Positions 12,076-25,039 of a stretch of 64,000 nucleotides of DNA are shown in pieces. The position numbers and the translations under genes were made by a program. The notes beneath the pieces are model-generated. The model saw only the letters and a program-made list of their open reading frames with translations, did not search any database and was not told where the DNA came from. Position 1 is the stretch's first letter, and each line of letters begins with the position of its first letter. The stretch comes from Neckera pumila. Its lineage: Eukaryota > Streptophyta > Bryopsida > Hypnales > Neckeraceae. The stretch lies in NCBI GenBank assembly GCA_963969595.1, contig OZ018416.1:22336065-22400064 (forward strand), written 5' to 3'.

Positions 12076-15000
12076 ATGAAGTCTATGAACAACTGGCTCA
12101 CTTTCTCTCTACAATCTCCTCACTTAACACTTGACGCGGTGAAGCAGCAGAGTGACCCCGTGAGTCACCAGGCCGCAGTACGCACGACTGTCAATCCCGC
12201 CGTGGCCAACAGCCTCATTCTGTCGAACATGTCGCAGAACCACAATAACAACCTCGGCGGCTACCAAAGCTCCGCCAACGATTGCTACAATTCGCTCCGC
12301 AGCAGCGGCGATGGCGGCAACTCTAATTCCGGCCAAGCTGGCCTAGAGATGATGCGCTCGGACGGCTCCCTGTGCATCATGGAGGCCCTCAGCAGGTCAC
12401 ACAGCGCAGGTACGCAGCTCATTCCTTCCCTTGCCAAGCTTGCCAAACTCCCTTAAACTTACCCACCCTCCGCTGTAGGAATATATTTCTATCGCTTCCA
12501 CACTGAATCCAATCGATCCACTAGTTAAAGTATGTCATCCCGAATGTAGCGCCCAACACCATCAATACGCTGGCAGGCAGAGCAGCTTTTCGAACTTTCT
12601 CTGCAGTGACAGTAATAATATTGCGCCGTCTAGCTGTTCAGAAAGATGTTTCCCTCTGCTTGGATCTTGCATATCTTCTGCTATATAATTTCAGTAGGTA
12701 AGACCCATCGGTTTCGCAACTATCACATCGGTTCCGACATGAAGGCTGCCTTGGAAAGTGACGACTGAGCCTCTTGACCCACTTATCAGCTTGTTCCCGA
12801 ATGTGTCATAACGTACGTAAAGCAGTTTTTCAATCGATCAGTGGCTTTGAACATTCAAATCCGCAAAGATTGATTATCTTAGTCTGAGATCATCGATGCT
12901 TCCCGGACGCCACCTGTTGCTAATGGCACAATCTGACGTTAGATCGTCGAAGTGTTCGTGAACTGATAGATCTATCTGTGAGAAGTGTATGTAACGTAAG
13001 GTAGCATACCCATCCATGTCACGTCAATCATGACCTCGCCGCATTCAGATTCTTCACATTGCTGTAGAACTCAGACTTTTTCCACTACGCTTATTTAGAG
13101 ATATTCGGAAGCGAAGGCGGGAGCTGAAAGAGCCAACCCACCAGCTTCGCTTTCGGATGACACAGTTCCCACTTCCCAGTTGATAGAGAAACCGAAACGC
13201 AATTCTCGGATTCTCTCCTTTACTTAGCCGCCCACACTATTTGCGAGTACGTGACACCGTTCAGCTCCATCGTTCACGGAAGCTAAAAAGGCTCAAGTTA
13301 TGTTTGCGAGTGCACGACCCAGTCCAGAGGCTCTCGACACGACCCGTTCCGCTAATGTCTGGGGGCGTTGACCGCGTCAACGGCGGGATCTTTGAACATT
13401 CAATGCGGACAAGGCACCGGTGGGGCCTACAATGTTTGGATCACCCAACTGTTTTCCTTTATGGACCCGATTTCAATGTGAGTGATGGCAAGAATGACAA
13501 CACATACAGAAGAGGCTCTTGCGGAAGCCAGCTTCCGCTCATTCTCGGGTCCCGTCTCTGGTCTCCATTCGCCAGTATACTCAGTAGAACTTTGCTTCTG
13601 TAGCGTTTCTGCAAACCCTCATGGCTTCATCGGGGTGGTTCCATTCCGTGCAGTGTCGAAGTCGTTTAACGATGGAATTCTGGCAAGGAATGGGGTAGAG
13701 AGAGCTTGATGAAGGCCACTTGCAGAGATTCGTTGCTTAACAGGCACATGTGCGGGGTCGAACGTAACGTACGAGTCGGGGACTGGGGTTCAGCTCATCA
13801 GCATGTAGCACCATGTGGGCGTGTGGCGAGATCTTAAAGTGAAGTATCGTAGTATCTAGGTTTTGTATTAATTCGTCGAGGGCATGGATTCTGGACCTTC
13901 CAGCGCTGGGTTCGCGTGAGGAGAAAGTACGTAAGCGAGAATATGCCACGTCCACTTTGACTAGTTCTTGCTTTTGAAGTGGTCGCAACTAGATGCAAGT
14001 AGGGTAGTGGGGGAGAGAGAAAGAGAGAGAGAGGACGCGAGCAAGTGGTGACGATGGTGCTGTTGTGACGCTGTTTGCGCAGATCAACACTGGCCGCAGC
14101 AACGCGCCATGCAATCCGATGGGGGAGTGCAGCAACAACAGCAGCACACGCTCCTCACGGCGGACCAGCTGTCGCGTCTCACCGGCAATGCGGGCGACAG
14201 CAACAACCAGCAGTTGACGTCGTCGCACTCGCACTACGAGATGCAACCGAGCACGGCCACGGAGACGCGCGACGGGCCGAAGCTGGAGGATTTCCTCGGG
14301 GGCGCATCGCTAGGGGGCCAGTACTCGGAGCGCGAGGCCGCGCAACAGCAGGCGCAGCTGGATTCGCTCTACTACAACCCCACGGGCAAAACCCCCAATT
14401 ACGCCCCGCACCAGCGCAGCGACGCCTCGGGGTCGCGCATCAACGTGAACTTGCCCTACTCGTCGAACACGGGGGGCGGGTCCCTGCACGGCGTGCCGCC
14501 CTCATACCACGTTGCCTACGGCGGCGGCGTCCCCACCGAGAGCTCTAGCCTCACTCATCCGTACGATCATCCGCACAGCCGCGAGCTCCAGGAATCAAGC
14601 AACCTGGGCAGCCGCATGCACGCGCAGAACCTGCTCCAGGCGGCGCTGGACCAGTCCGCCACCGCGGAATTGCTGTCGGATTGCGCCCTGCAGCTACCGC
14701 AGGGCGGCAGCCCTAGCACAGCGGGCGACGAATATGGGCTCAAGACGTGGTTGCGGCACCAGGCCGCGGCGGAGAAGGCGGGCCAGCAGCAGCAGCAGCG
14801 CGGCTTGAATACGTTGGCCACGCTGCAGCCGCTCACGTTATCCATGAGCGCCGGTTCACACCAGAGCAGCGTGTCCACGCCGGTCCACGGCGGGAGTGCG
14901 CAGTTGGTGGCTAGCGAGAGCCCCACCGGACTGGAGCCGCGCAAGCGCGGAGCGGGTCGCGCCGGCAGCAAGGAGCCGTCGCCGCGCAAAAGTATCGACA

Positions 15001-18000
15001 CGTTTGGGCAGAGAACCTCAGTTTACCGAGGCGTCACTAGGTGAGCTAGCGTCTCTATGCAAATCCCTCGTTCTAGGGCGCTCGATTTTGCATCTACAAT
15101 GCAACCAGTGAGTTTGCATGCCCTCCTCTTGTGATCAGATTCATCTAAGAGAAATCGAGCCAATTCTCGCCCGTTTACGTTCCAGGAGCTGATGAATGTC
15201 TAGATTTGCTACCCAAATCCCTCGAATGATCTCATCCTAACGTTTGATCGTTTGTCCCTGGCATAGTTATAGAATTTGTGGATGTTGATTTTCTTACTGG
15301 ATGGCATTGTCGTTACGATCCAGGACCTGATGCATCTCTAGATTTGCTACCCAAATTTCTCGAATGATCTTCTCCAAATGCTTGATTTTCCGAATTTTTT
15401 GCCACTGGGACAGATTTAGAACTTGTGTGGCGTGTGGGTTGGGTTGCTGGAACGGTACGTGTTGTTTTCGGATCAGGTTACTTTTAGGGTACAGCGTGAC
15501 TGCAATGAGACATTGAAGTTACAATATTTAGTTGCTCGGCGGTGATGTCCACGGCTGGTGTTGAGAATTGCTGTTTAAATGGTTTCTCGTCGTTTGGCAG
15601 GCACCGGTGGACTGGACGGTACGAAGCCCATCTGTGGGATAATAGTTGTAGAAAGGAGGGCCAGACTCGGAAAGGTCGACAAGGTATGATTTCGGTCTAC
15701 TTAGCTCGTCTTTTCCTTTCAACGTCCTTGGACATCAAATTCTGTTTTATATTATATGAGGGTTTTCATGAATCCCGTGGAACAAGTCGTTCCACGTGAA
15801 CTGGGCTGTTTGTTTTCTTCAACTTTGGTGTCTCAGTCAGCCAATGAGGAGCTTATGCATACGAGAATCTTAATGGTCCGAAACATACATTTTCCTGACG
15901 TTTTGCATCTCTGTGTGCATGTCGCTGTGCACGCATGGTTCTCATCGATGTTCTACAGTTTACTTAGGTAAGCTCCTCGCAGTGATGCTCTTCGTATCGA
16001 GGTTTCATTTTTCCCGGTTCTTGAATAAAGAAAGTAAAACCAGCCCTCCTTTGACAGAATCATGTGTATTAAGTTTCAATGTACTCTCGTATCAACAGGA
16101 GGGTATGACAAAGAGGAGAAAGCAGCCCGAGCTTATGATTTGGCAGCACTCAAATACTGGGGTGCTAGCACCACAATCAACTTCCCGGTAAGCTATGACC
16201 TTTCAATTCGTGTACCAAATTCATCAATCTTTGTCATGAGGAACTTGTTGAAATCAATGATGTCTTGGTGCCACTTACATGGCATGCGTGGTATGATTCT
16301 TGATTTGGTCCTTCAGGAACCTGATGTTTGGAATGGTTGGTTTACAACAGTTGACCACATATGAAACCGAGGTGGAAGAGATGAAGAATATGTCTCGCCA
16401 GGAGTATGTGGCATCGTTGAGAAGGTACTACTTTTAACTACCTATGTCAGTAGCTCTGGAACCATTAAACCGTGGTGATTTAATAATGTGAACCCTAAAC
16501 CTCAAACGTGATCTCGAATGTGATTATTGGAACCCTGTCAGTGCAATCGTAAATATGCAACCACCAGTTTAATAACTCAGACTCTCAGAGAGGGTTCCAT
16601 GCTCCTGCGTGTCCTCCCAACTTGCAGATACAACAGTTCTGGAAGATGCCATTTGGCAGAGTCTGGTCAAAGTTGACTTTTCCTATGCTCTAGAAATAGA
16701 TCCCGTGATTTACTACCAAGTCCATTCCCTTGCACTTATCGTTCCTAAATTTTCGTCTTCCTCGCAATTATTAGCATGGTTCTAAGATTCCCGAAACCGT
16801 CCTTTTCTGCCTGCGCAGGAAAAGCAGTGGCTTTTCAAGGGGCGCATCGATGTACCGCGGGGTGACTCGGCACCACCAGCACGGAAGGTGGCAGGCTCGA
16901 ATCGGTCGCGTGGCTGGCAACAAGGATCTCTACTTGGGCACTTACAGTAAGTCCCCGTCAAACTTAATCTCTGTAATCTAACTCTCCTGTCGTCACTCGC
17001 TAAATATCCTGCAGTTTCATTGTTGATATGACTCCAGATATCGGGTTCAATTTACTTTTATATCCAAGTAAAAAATGAGCTTCACAACATCAGTTTGCCC
17101 AGTCCATGATAAATCACGTTCTCCTCACAACCTAGAAACACACACTAATTTGACTCTGAAGCCGGTGGATTTGATTGTTTAGTGCTCGGGGCACCAGCTT
17201 TTCTGACTTCACCGGAATCATTGAAGTCTTGGCCTCTATTGTAGTACATCACCTGTTCATTAGGCGTGTGGTGCTGCGATCAGCGGCCTTGAAAAGGATA
17301 TATTATCGCTAAGGCTAGCTGATAGTCGTTGATCAGGGTTGATCAGTGCCATCGAGCGTCACACACGGCCTGGAATCGATTAGTCAACCCGTGCCAGTAA
17401 TGTAACGAATCCAGAGGCTGGATGGCTGATAGCGTGGATGCCCTTGATGACGCAGGCACGCAGGAGGAAGCCGCGGAGGCGTACGACATCGCGGCCATCA
17501 AGTTCCGCGGCATCAACGCCGTGACGAACTTCGACATCTCCCGCTACGACGCGGCCCGCATCCAGCAGGCGTCCGTGAACGGGCACCACGGGCAGGAGGC
17601 CATGAAGGCAGCCAAGGAGGCGGAGCTCGCGGCGGCGATGAGCATCGGCACGGCCAGCGCGCACGCCGCGCAGTCGCGGGCGCACACGGCCGCGCACGCG
17701 CTCAGCCATGGCCAGGGGGTGTTTGGCGACCACCCCGACGACCATCAGACGGCATCCACGCAAGGCACGCCCGGCAGCCAGCTCACCAGCGAGGGGGGTC
17801 TAACCGCTCAGCAGCAGCAGGGAGCCGGGCTCTCCAAGAATCTGCACGAGTGGCAGATGCTGTACCAGCAGCAAGCCCGCACTACCTGGACCCAGGACGA
17901 CACGCGGCACTTGGGGGTCGGATTCCCGGAGTCGATGCGAGCGCCCAATTCCAATAAATTCCAGCAGCCGCCCACTAACGGAATGCTTCTCCGGAACCTG

Positions 18001-18471
18001 ATGGGCTTGGAGGCCTTACCGCCCCAGGAGCATCACCCTCGAGCAGACCAAGGCTCCTGCTCCGCCAATCAGCAGCAGGCGCTCATGGGGCAGCAGCAGC
18101 AGGGCATGCCGGGCAGCACAGGCAGCATGATCAGCACTTCGGGGTACCAAGGGGGAGCCTACAACCCCGGGCAGCAGCAGCAGCAGGGGCAGGGGAGTGT
18201 GGACCGCGGGGCAGTGGTGGACAGCCCGAAAAACTCCGTGGGGGAGAGTGAAGAAGCGAGCTCCAAAAGCTCCGGCTACGACCCTGTAGGCGTTTTGTAT
18301 ATGTCGCCTGGGTCGACCCAAGGCAAGATGGGGGGGTACGAGACCAACCCCCTAACACCGTGGATTAGTAGCAACCCTGCGACCGTGCAGGGGTTGGCGG
18401 GGCGGTCCAACCTCAGTATCGGGGGGCACATGGGCTCCGGCCCCATTTTTGCACACTCGTGGAATGAATGA
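12076..18471 (+). CDS. AIL: Double-AP2 transcription factor of the AINTEGUMENTA/PLETHORA/BABY BOOM group
   Basis: A nuclear DNA-binding regulator; in land plants this group maintains meristems and stem cells. Coding exons: 12076-12409, 14083-15040, 15601-15683, 15959-15967, 16099-16187, 16351-16424, 16819-16946 and 17456-18471. All phases agree, giving 896 aa. The start [12 protein letters not shown] holds the conserved N-terminal euANT motif, and GSLCIMEAL (end of exon 1) is a second one. AP2 repeat 1 is about residues 424-491 (VYRGVTR to STTINFP) with the VYLG insertion typical of the ANT lineage. The linker is about 492-515. AP2 repeat 2 is about 525-590 ([16 protein letters not shown] to NFDISRYD). 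Exon 2 and the C-terminal exon encode Gln-rich, probably transactivating, segments with CAG runs. No miR172-site-bearing euAP2 features are apparent. The nearest neighbours are repeats. Whether it is ANT-like or PLT/BBM-like needs a phylogeny. Confidence 0.95.
15959..15967 (+). other. AIL: Nine-nucleotide micro-exon of the AP2 gene
   Basis: The sequence TTTACTTAG is bounded by an acceptor (TTCTACAG) and a donor (GTAAGC). Joined in phase to the G ending exon 3 and the GA starting exon 5, it encodes V-Y-L plus the first base of G. This restores [15 protein letters not shown], the standard ANT-lineage sequence. Without it the protein would lose exactly three residues in frame. A 9-nt exon at this place is known in plant ANT/PLT genes, which supports the whole model. 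Confidence 0.93.
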
Positions 18472-21400
18472 ATGAAGTTGAACGAAGACTTATTAGCTGG
18501 AGTAGAACACCAAAGCCGAACAAATTGGTTGTGTAAAGGAACAAATTGGTTATGTAAATGATGATGATGATGATGATTTTCTGCCCTTGGTTGTGTGCGG
18601 AAACAAATTCATTTCATGGGCGTAGCAGTAGCACGAGGGGATGATATTCGATCATGTTCATACTAGATCAACTAGTATCAATCAGGAGCAAGTCTAACCG
18701 ACCTTGGCATGTAAAACTTCTGGGTACCAGACTCCTTCGACTAACGTAAATATTTTCAAACAGTCTTACCTCCCCTTCAACGCGTCCCAGCCAGCTTCGT
18801 TTTTAATTACTATTAGGTGATTAGCTAGCTAGCTTGCTGCTTCTGTTTCTGGTTAGTGATGGTATAGTCCTCATTGGTCTAGCCGCCAACTACAGTTAGT
18901 AGTCCTCTTCGGGTTTACATATATGGCTCCATCTCCGTCCTGCTCAGGAGCTGGTCCTCCTCAACTAGCGCTTTGAACTGTTATGTAGCGTATTGTCCTC
19001 TCGCTCTTCAGCCACCGGGGTCCGGGCTTGCAATTAAGCTTGCTGTTGCATTACCAACTTCCAAGCGAGATATGGGAACCTGCAAGCTGATCCTAGTGAA
19101 GACAGACGTCCATGCAAGATTTTGACATGATCCTGTATAGTCCACGAACTTCATGACTTTATTATTATGATTCAAGGTTAAATTTGTGTGCCTTGTTATG
19201 GATGCAATATCATCCACAAGTTCGTTGTATTTGTCTCATGAAATGCTCAGGTGTGGACGATATGAAATCCTGTGAATTGTTTGTGCTAGAGACGAACCGA
19301 CTTTGTATTGGGATGGATGAATTACTGCTTAGCTTCCAGTTTCTGGGAGCTTTCAGAACTTGCTTAGGGCTTCTCCATTGTCCGATTACCAAGGGAGATT
19401 CCTGTGTATCTGGAGGAGAATGTTAATGCACGGGACAGTAGAATGTCTGGTTCTTGCTAGCTAGTCTCTATATACGAATATTGAGAGATCTGTCCTGACT
19501 TCTGTAATGAGATGATTATGTCCTTGTTCGAACTTCGAACTATCATTGCTCTTGGAAAAGGAGCCCTAGTATGCCGCCCCTGTCCCAGCGAAGGCTACAA
19601 AACTTACTGGTGGGCTCCAATTGAAAGGAAGCCTGGAAGAGTAAACAAGTTAGACGAAGTACTCAGTGAGCTAGTTCAGAACTCTCCTGAAACTTCTTTT
19701 CCTGTACTGTATAATAGACCATGTACTCAAAAGCATGATCTCACCGTCCTGCCTTATTAAGTTTGCTTGTGTTCACTCCATTATCCAGGGCCAGGAAAGT
19801 CCGCTTAGTGTCAACCGGGCGAGGTTGCCCTTTAGGAAGTCTTGTCCGAAAAAAGCACATTCAGCGCTTTTGTACGCAGTTCAGTGTTGTAGCTAGTCTT
19901 CCTCTTGTGTGCTTTTTACAACCCTTCCCATGCTTCTGTGGATTTTTTTCTTTTAGACTCATGGAGGAGAAAGGGAAAAAATATCTACCAATTGCTCTGA
20001 TCAATTTTAATTATCCTGTACCTTTTTCCCATTTCTTGGCTATTGCATGGTGTCAGTCACGTAGAGAATTATCGAAAGTCGGAAACTGTTTTGAATGAAA
20101 AATGGAATAGTGCGCAAGTACTGATACCTTCTGCTGTTGTGGATAGCTTTTATACGTACAGAGTACAGGAGTACACTCATGAATGCCACCAGGTTGCCCC
20201 ACGCTATACTCGAAAGTCTTCAGCTACTAATCCACAACCTAAAATAATGGTATTCAGAGCCAAAAAGTTTGAGGCATAATGTTGAATGTTGAACGTCTTT
20301 TGAGTTGAATCTTGAACCTCTAGATATCTATAGAGGGCTCACATTCGGAATACAATGGTCATTGGTTTTTCCCGAGTATCTTTTTTTCTTACCAGTCAAC
20401 AGGAGAGTGGTAGAGTTGCTTCCAAATTCAGACTGGCTAGGCTTCCTGTCAAGCTTCTCCAAGAGAATGTCACAACATTTTCAAAGAATCATCGGTGTTT
20501 GGGAGATATTTTTAACCCCCAATAGGTAAATCCACAAATTTTGTGTACGTACGTACAGTAGTGAAAGATTTCAGATTTATGGTAGAGTAAGAGATTCAAA
20601 AAGGGTAGAGTGAGGTGCGAGGTCAATAAATAATGTGGATATCTGTTCTAGAGGTTAGAATCTACGTGATATTGTGTGACCAAGTTCATTCCCTAAGATA
20701 TGATGTTTCCAAAAGTCTAGAAAGTCTAGACTCTCGACAGTGCGGGATTACACATGCCGCCCAAGAGTGGATGGATAGGAGATGGGGTCCCGGCCTCAGG
20801 CAGGCTTTTTCCTTGATAATCTGTGCATGCCAAGAATTGGAGGTTGTGAGAAAAGGTTCTTGTGGACAATGCCCTTGACCTGTCTGGGCAGACAATCATG
20901 GCTGCGTCTGCCACTCACAAGTGCTGGCTGATGTGTGAAGCCCTAAATTACTTGTCCAAGTCCAAGTTGGTAGGTCCAGACCAGAACTAGTGTTCAGTCG
21001 TCGGTCCTGGGTCCCATGGAATCAATTGGGCTTCCATGCTTCCATGTTATCCATCCAATAGAATAGTTAAATAAATCAATGCCTGGTTTAAATAAGATAC
21101 TACAGTAGTACTGTATGTGGGGTTGCTGGACAAGGGTCCGTCAGTTTGGTTTGTAGACAGCCCTACAATTGCAGCACATGGGTAGCTACTGCAGTTCACC
21201 AATGGATTTGCTCATGTTGGGCTTCTGGTGTCAGGGTGATTGCCTTGAAATGGACCCCAGTTTGCGTGCTTCATGGTACTGGTTAATTTTGTACTTGGAG
21301 ATGAATACTCTATGGTTTCCAGAATGCAAATGAAGAGCTTTCATGGAAAAAAAATGAATCGCAGATGAACACTTTTGAATTGGGGAACACAATTTTTATG

Positions 21401-21529
21401 ACCACTTTGTCTTCGAAGCTTCGAAAGTACAATACCAATCACGGAATCGAGATTCTTCATGTGGTTTGGAGACCTACATGCATCCGGGATGAAAAATGCA
21501 ACAACGGTGCTAGTGAGGGAACACAAAGA
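18472..21529. other. AP2 3' flank and intergenic region
   Basis: The first several hundred bases are probably 3' UTR. They include a (GAT)n tract at about 18559-18577. ORFs of 60-110 codons at 19184-20529 overlap in several frames without recognisable domains, and I do not call them. No polyadenylation site can be fixed confidently. Confidence 0.4.
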
Positions 21530-21735
21530 CATGAACCTATGAGCCTTAAACCTAATTGTAGATATACACCTACCACCATTTGAAGGTGGTCATAACATGT
21601 GTACCTATAATATAGGTACTTATATCATACATGCCTATAACCATAGAGAAAGTGTCTATAAGCTAGACTCTTAGGCTCATGGGCTTAAAAATTCTATGTT
21701 CACATGCTAACACTCCCCAATGAAGATACTCCCTT
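21530..21735 (-). repeat. Inverted copy of the repeat flank seen at 2760-3012
   Basis: The sequence around TTCTATGTTCACATGCTAACACTC and the preceding ATAGGTAC-rich part is the reverse complement, with divergence, of the flank of the 2571-3012 duplication. It belongs to the dispersed repeat also hinted at in bases 1-230. No coding content or clear ends were found. Confidence 0.55.
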
Positions 21736-21765
21736 TGAGCCGGTCACTTTTGCTCACAATAAATA

Positions 21766-22022
21766 CTTCCTTTGCCCCAAAATGATTGTCCACTTTGAAT
21801 GTCATTTCTTTTTTTTAAGGTTGTTTTAAATAATTCAGGTGGAGACTTCCTTGTGGCTAATCTTATTTAGGTTGCAATGAACACATGCAATATTCTTCAT
21901 TGATTCTAATAATATAAACTTCGGACCCAGCTTTCTTAAGTATGTTTTCATAATACGATCAATGAAATTGGCATTAAAAAATCTCAACAAAATTGTTGAC
22001 AATCATTTTAGGACAGAGAGAG
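21766..22022. mobile_element. Stowaway-like (Tc1/mariner) MITE
   Basis: The left end is CTTCCTTTGCCCCAAAATG and the right end read inward is CTCTCTCTGTCCTAAAATG; both continue into ATTGTC. The dinucleotide TA flanks each end (21764-21765 and 22023-22024), as for Stowaway elements, whose usual end is CTCCCTCCGTCCCA. Length is 257 bp with no ORF. Isolated similar ends (TACTCCCTCCATGG) occur at 28334 and 29012. Confidence 0.65.
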
Positions 22023-25000
22023 TAAAAAATTAGAAATGTCCAAATATTTTGAAAAAATGAAGGTGCTTTGAACAAAATAAATATAAAACTAATACAATAA
22101 GCATTCTTAACACACCAACCCAGGTCAAGTTTATGCATTAATAGTTCCTTTCATTTGGCTCCTCTTTGTTCATAATTTACGTATTTGAAGATACATTAGA
22201 GAAATTTTCAACCCTAAAGAGGGCCGCCCAAAGTTGACATGTCATGCTATTCTTTGCATGGCCTATCAACTTCGAAATGCTCTTTGTGAGTAGTCGGAGT
22301 CTCTAACTTGCCGAAGCAATCAAGTTCCGCAGAATTTTTATTTTATTTTTATTTTTAAAAAAACATTATTATTATTATTTATTTTTTTAATAATTTTTTT
22401 AGTAGGGCGGAAATAGGGAAAAAACGATTTTTTGAGCAAAATGAAAGCAAATTTTAGGGTACCTCAGAGGACTGTAGAGCACCCCTCTACCTGAAATTTC
22501 CTCTAATGTATAAGGCTCGTCTTTGTCATCCTTGCATGAATTGTGTTGCATCATTTGAAGTGGTGTACTTGAAAGACCTAATTACCCTCTTCACAAAGAC
22601 CAAAAAAACTCTATAAAAAGAATTGCTACAAAATGATGAGAACTATGTATGCTAGTTTATTATGGATGAAATTAAAACTCTAAAAACAAATGAAAGCCCC
22701 ATGGGGTTAGAGGTTTTGATTAATTAGGTATATATTCTTAAATTCCTTGTCATTGATTTTTGCTACAAAGGTGTATTTGTTTGAAAATGACTCGTGTACA
22801 TTCATTTTTATCCTAATAAAGAATTTATATGGATGTGAAAAAATTGATAAAAAAATTGTAAGATTTTTTCTTTTGAATTTTCAAGTAAACTAATTTTTGA
22901 AAAGTTGCAACAGAAAACCAAAGTGAAATTAGAAAAATCAAGATTGTTTTCATCTTTTATCTTCTATAATGCTTCTTGCACCTCCAGTGCATGATTCAAT
23001 TGGAAGATTAAATTTTTAGTGATTCTAAAGTTCGAAGTAGGATGAATTTAAATGCAAATTGATTTTTGCCACTTTGTCATCCGCACGTGTATCCATCCAT
23101 TTGTTCTTACTAAACCCTGATGACATCCATCCCCACAACTTCTCAATGAAGCCATTAGATGACATTGGAGGGCATTAGAGGGCCGTTTCAGGCCCGTTCC
23201 AAATCTGGCCTGATTTTGTGAATTGTGGTACGAGCTATTGGCATTTTTTTTTTCAAATTTTTTTTTCCAAAAATGATGTGGCACAGCGCCAGCCACATCA
23301 ACCAACTGTTGCAGCTGCGTTCCCACAATCTGAAAATGCAAGGAAGTCTCTGGGAATTCACGGTCTTCCAATACCCTCAAATGTCATCTAATGCTTGTAG
23401 GTCAATGAAGCTTTTTTTTGCGACGTTGAATTGCAACAAGATTTGTTATAGTATATCTATTTGTGAACATTATCACAAGTCATGACCCACTATCACAAAA
23501 TACCTCAAGCTATTCATTTGCAATTTCTCATCCGGGAATATAGTCATTCATTCATCCACTCAATCTTGGGCTCTTAGCTCAAATCACGACTATATTGCAA
23601 CATGCCGTATCTTAGTTTCACCAAATGGGCTCTTGTCTAACAAACAAGGGAAAACACGAGATAGAATAGAATTAATCATAAAGTGTGTGCAGTGAGGGAC
23701 CAAGAGCCAGAGTTTGAAAAAAACATGGGACGAAATTCCTTGAAGCACCAAACCTAGGATTTGATGGAGTTTGGTGCTGTGTTTCTTTTATACTACTCTT
23801 AGTTAAACCTTCCTCTTACACCCCTTCTACAAATTGGGGTTCACTTTTATGGTTTTTGATAAACTTTGTAAAGCTGAGATGAGTGAGGAATTCTCTTGAG
23901 TTTGGTTTGTCAAAAATGTCTTCTGTGCCGGTGGCATTCACTTGCCTCGGTGGAAACTGACTGCCCCTGTCCAACATTCCTCTGCTTCCTTGGGACGCGA
24001 ATTAGTTCTCTGTTTGTGTTCTCTCTTTTCACGCGGTAATGAGAGGCTACTGTTTTAATAAAAAACAAAAAACATGAGGTGGAATCCTGCGTGGGAGTCC
24101 TGGCTGGAGATAAGTTTAAAACCAGGTATATTATTTTTGAAACTTGAATGACTGCTTCGCCGGCGGCAAACTTAATAACTATTCCTTTCCAATTCGCACT
24201 AAATTAAGTGTGGGAGTAAAGACAGTAAACCTACAGAATCAATGGGGCTCAAGGGTTCTGGAATCTTAGAGCGTGCCATCAATGTCAAAAATGCTCCTTC
24301 CATTAACATTAGAAATGCTTGTTTGTCCTCATTTAGCACACGGTGTCCTCACCTTTCAGGGCTTGCATTCAAGATCTTTACCATCCCACTGTACCTTAAG
24401 ATTGTATTCTAGGGGCACAGAATCGAATAAAGACCACTGTATTGGCTTTGCACACAGGACTGCATTAATGAGTTTTAGGGCAGGACAACAACATTACAAG
24501 AGTGAATCTAGTTAGGGACATTTATTTATAAGTTATGGAACTAATGAAGGCCTGGAGCACAGTCCGGGGAGATTTTGAGCACAACCAGCTAAAAATCCTA
24601 CATTTTCTTGGGCCAAACGGTTGTTTGAATCATTCTCTCGTTTAGGCCTATAAAAAATAGAGAATATTCTTTGATTTTTCTCTTAAATGGTCGGGTTTTT
24701 CCAAAGATTTTGAAATCAATTACGCAATTCCTGATTTCAACCGGCTAATTTGTAACTAAATGTTGGTACTCCCCATACATTGGCCTAGAATCCTGGGGTG
24801 GCCTGTAGCCGCTTGAACTAAGGGCTAGTTTTCATGGAGGGCCGGAACTGGAGTGGGGGTCCAGGCTAACCACGGGCAACTGGAGGGAAATTTTTTAAAA
24901 CGTTCACATGGTGTAGAGTTTAGAAAAAAAGCTCCAGTCAATGCTCCGATCCGTCCAGTGCTGTTTGCGGCTATAATAGCGCTGGAGCCTAGAGGTCCAG

Positions 25001-25036
25001 TTTTGGACCCTTCCAAGCCCCTATGAAAACGGGCTC
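22023..25036. other. Intergenic, AT-rich, no gene recognised
   Basis: Around 22320-22400 there is an A/T tract with an ATT run. Reading frames at 23048-23485 and 24273-24515 have no recognisable motif. A possible retroposon tail (AATAAAAAACAAAAAAC) lies at about 24056-24072 after a CT-rich stretch, but no target duplication was found. Confidence 0.4.
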
Positions 25037-25039
25037 TAA

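Noticed and set aside
13241..13709. ORFs of 75-120 codons in AP2 intron 1
   Set aside because: They lie inside an intron with well-supported borders and have no domain signature.
14075..15001. Long ORFs in other frames over the AP2 exon 2 (14075-14548, 14512-14808, minus 14567-15001)
   Set aside because: They are shadows of a GC-rich coding exon with CAG repeats.
2760..21730. A pair of long terminal repeats enclosing a giant element (related sequences at 2760-3012 and 21530-21730)
   Set aside because: The copies are inverted relative to each other and enclose an ordinary host gene, with no retrotransposon genes between them.
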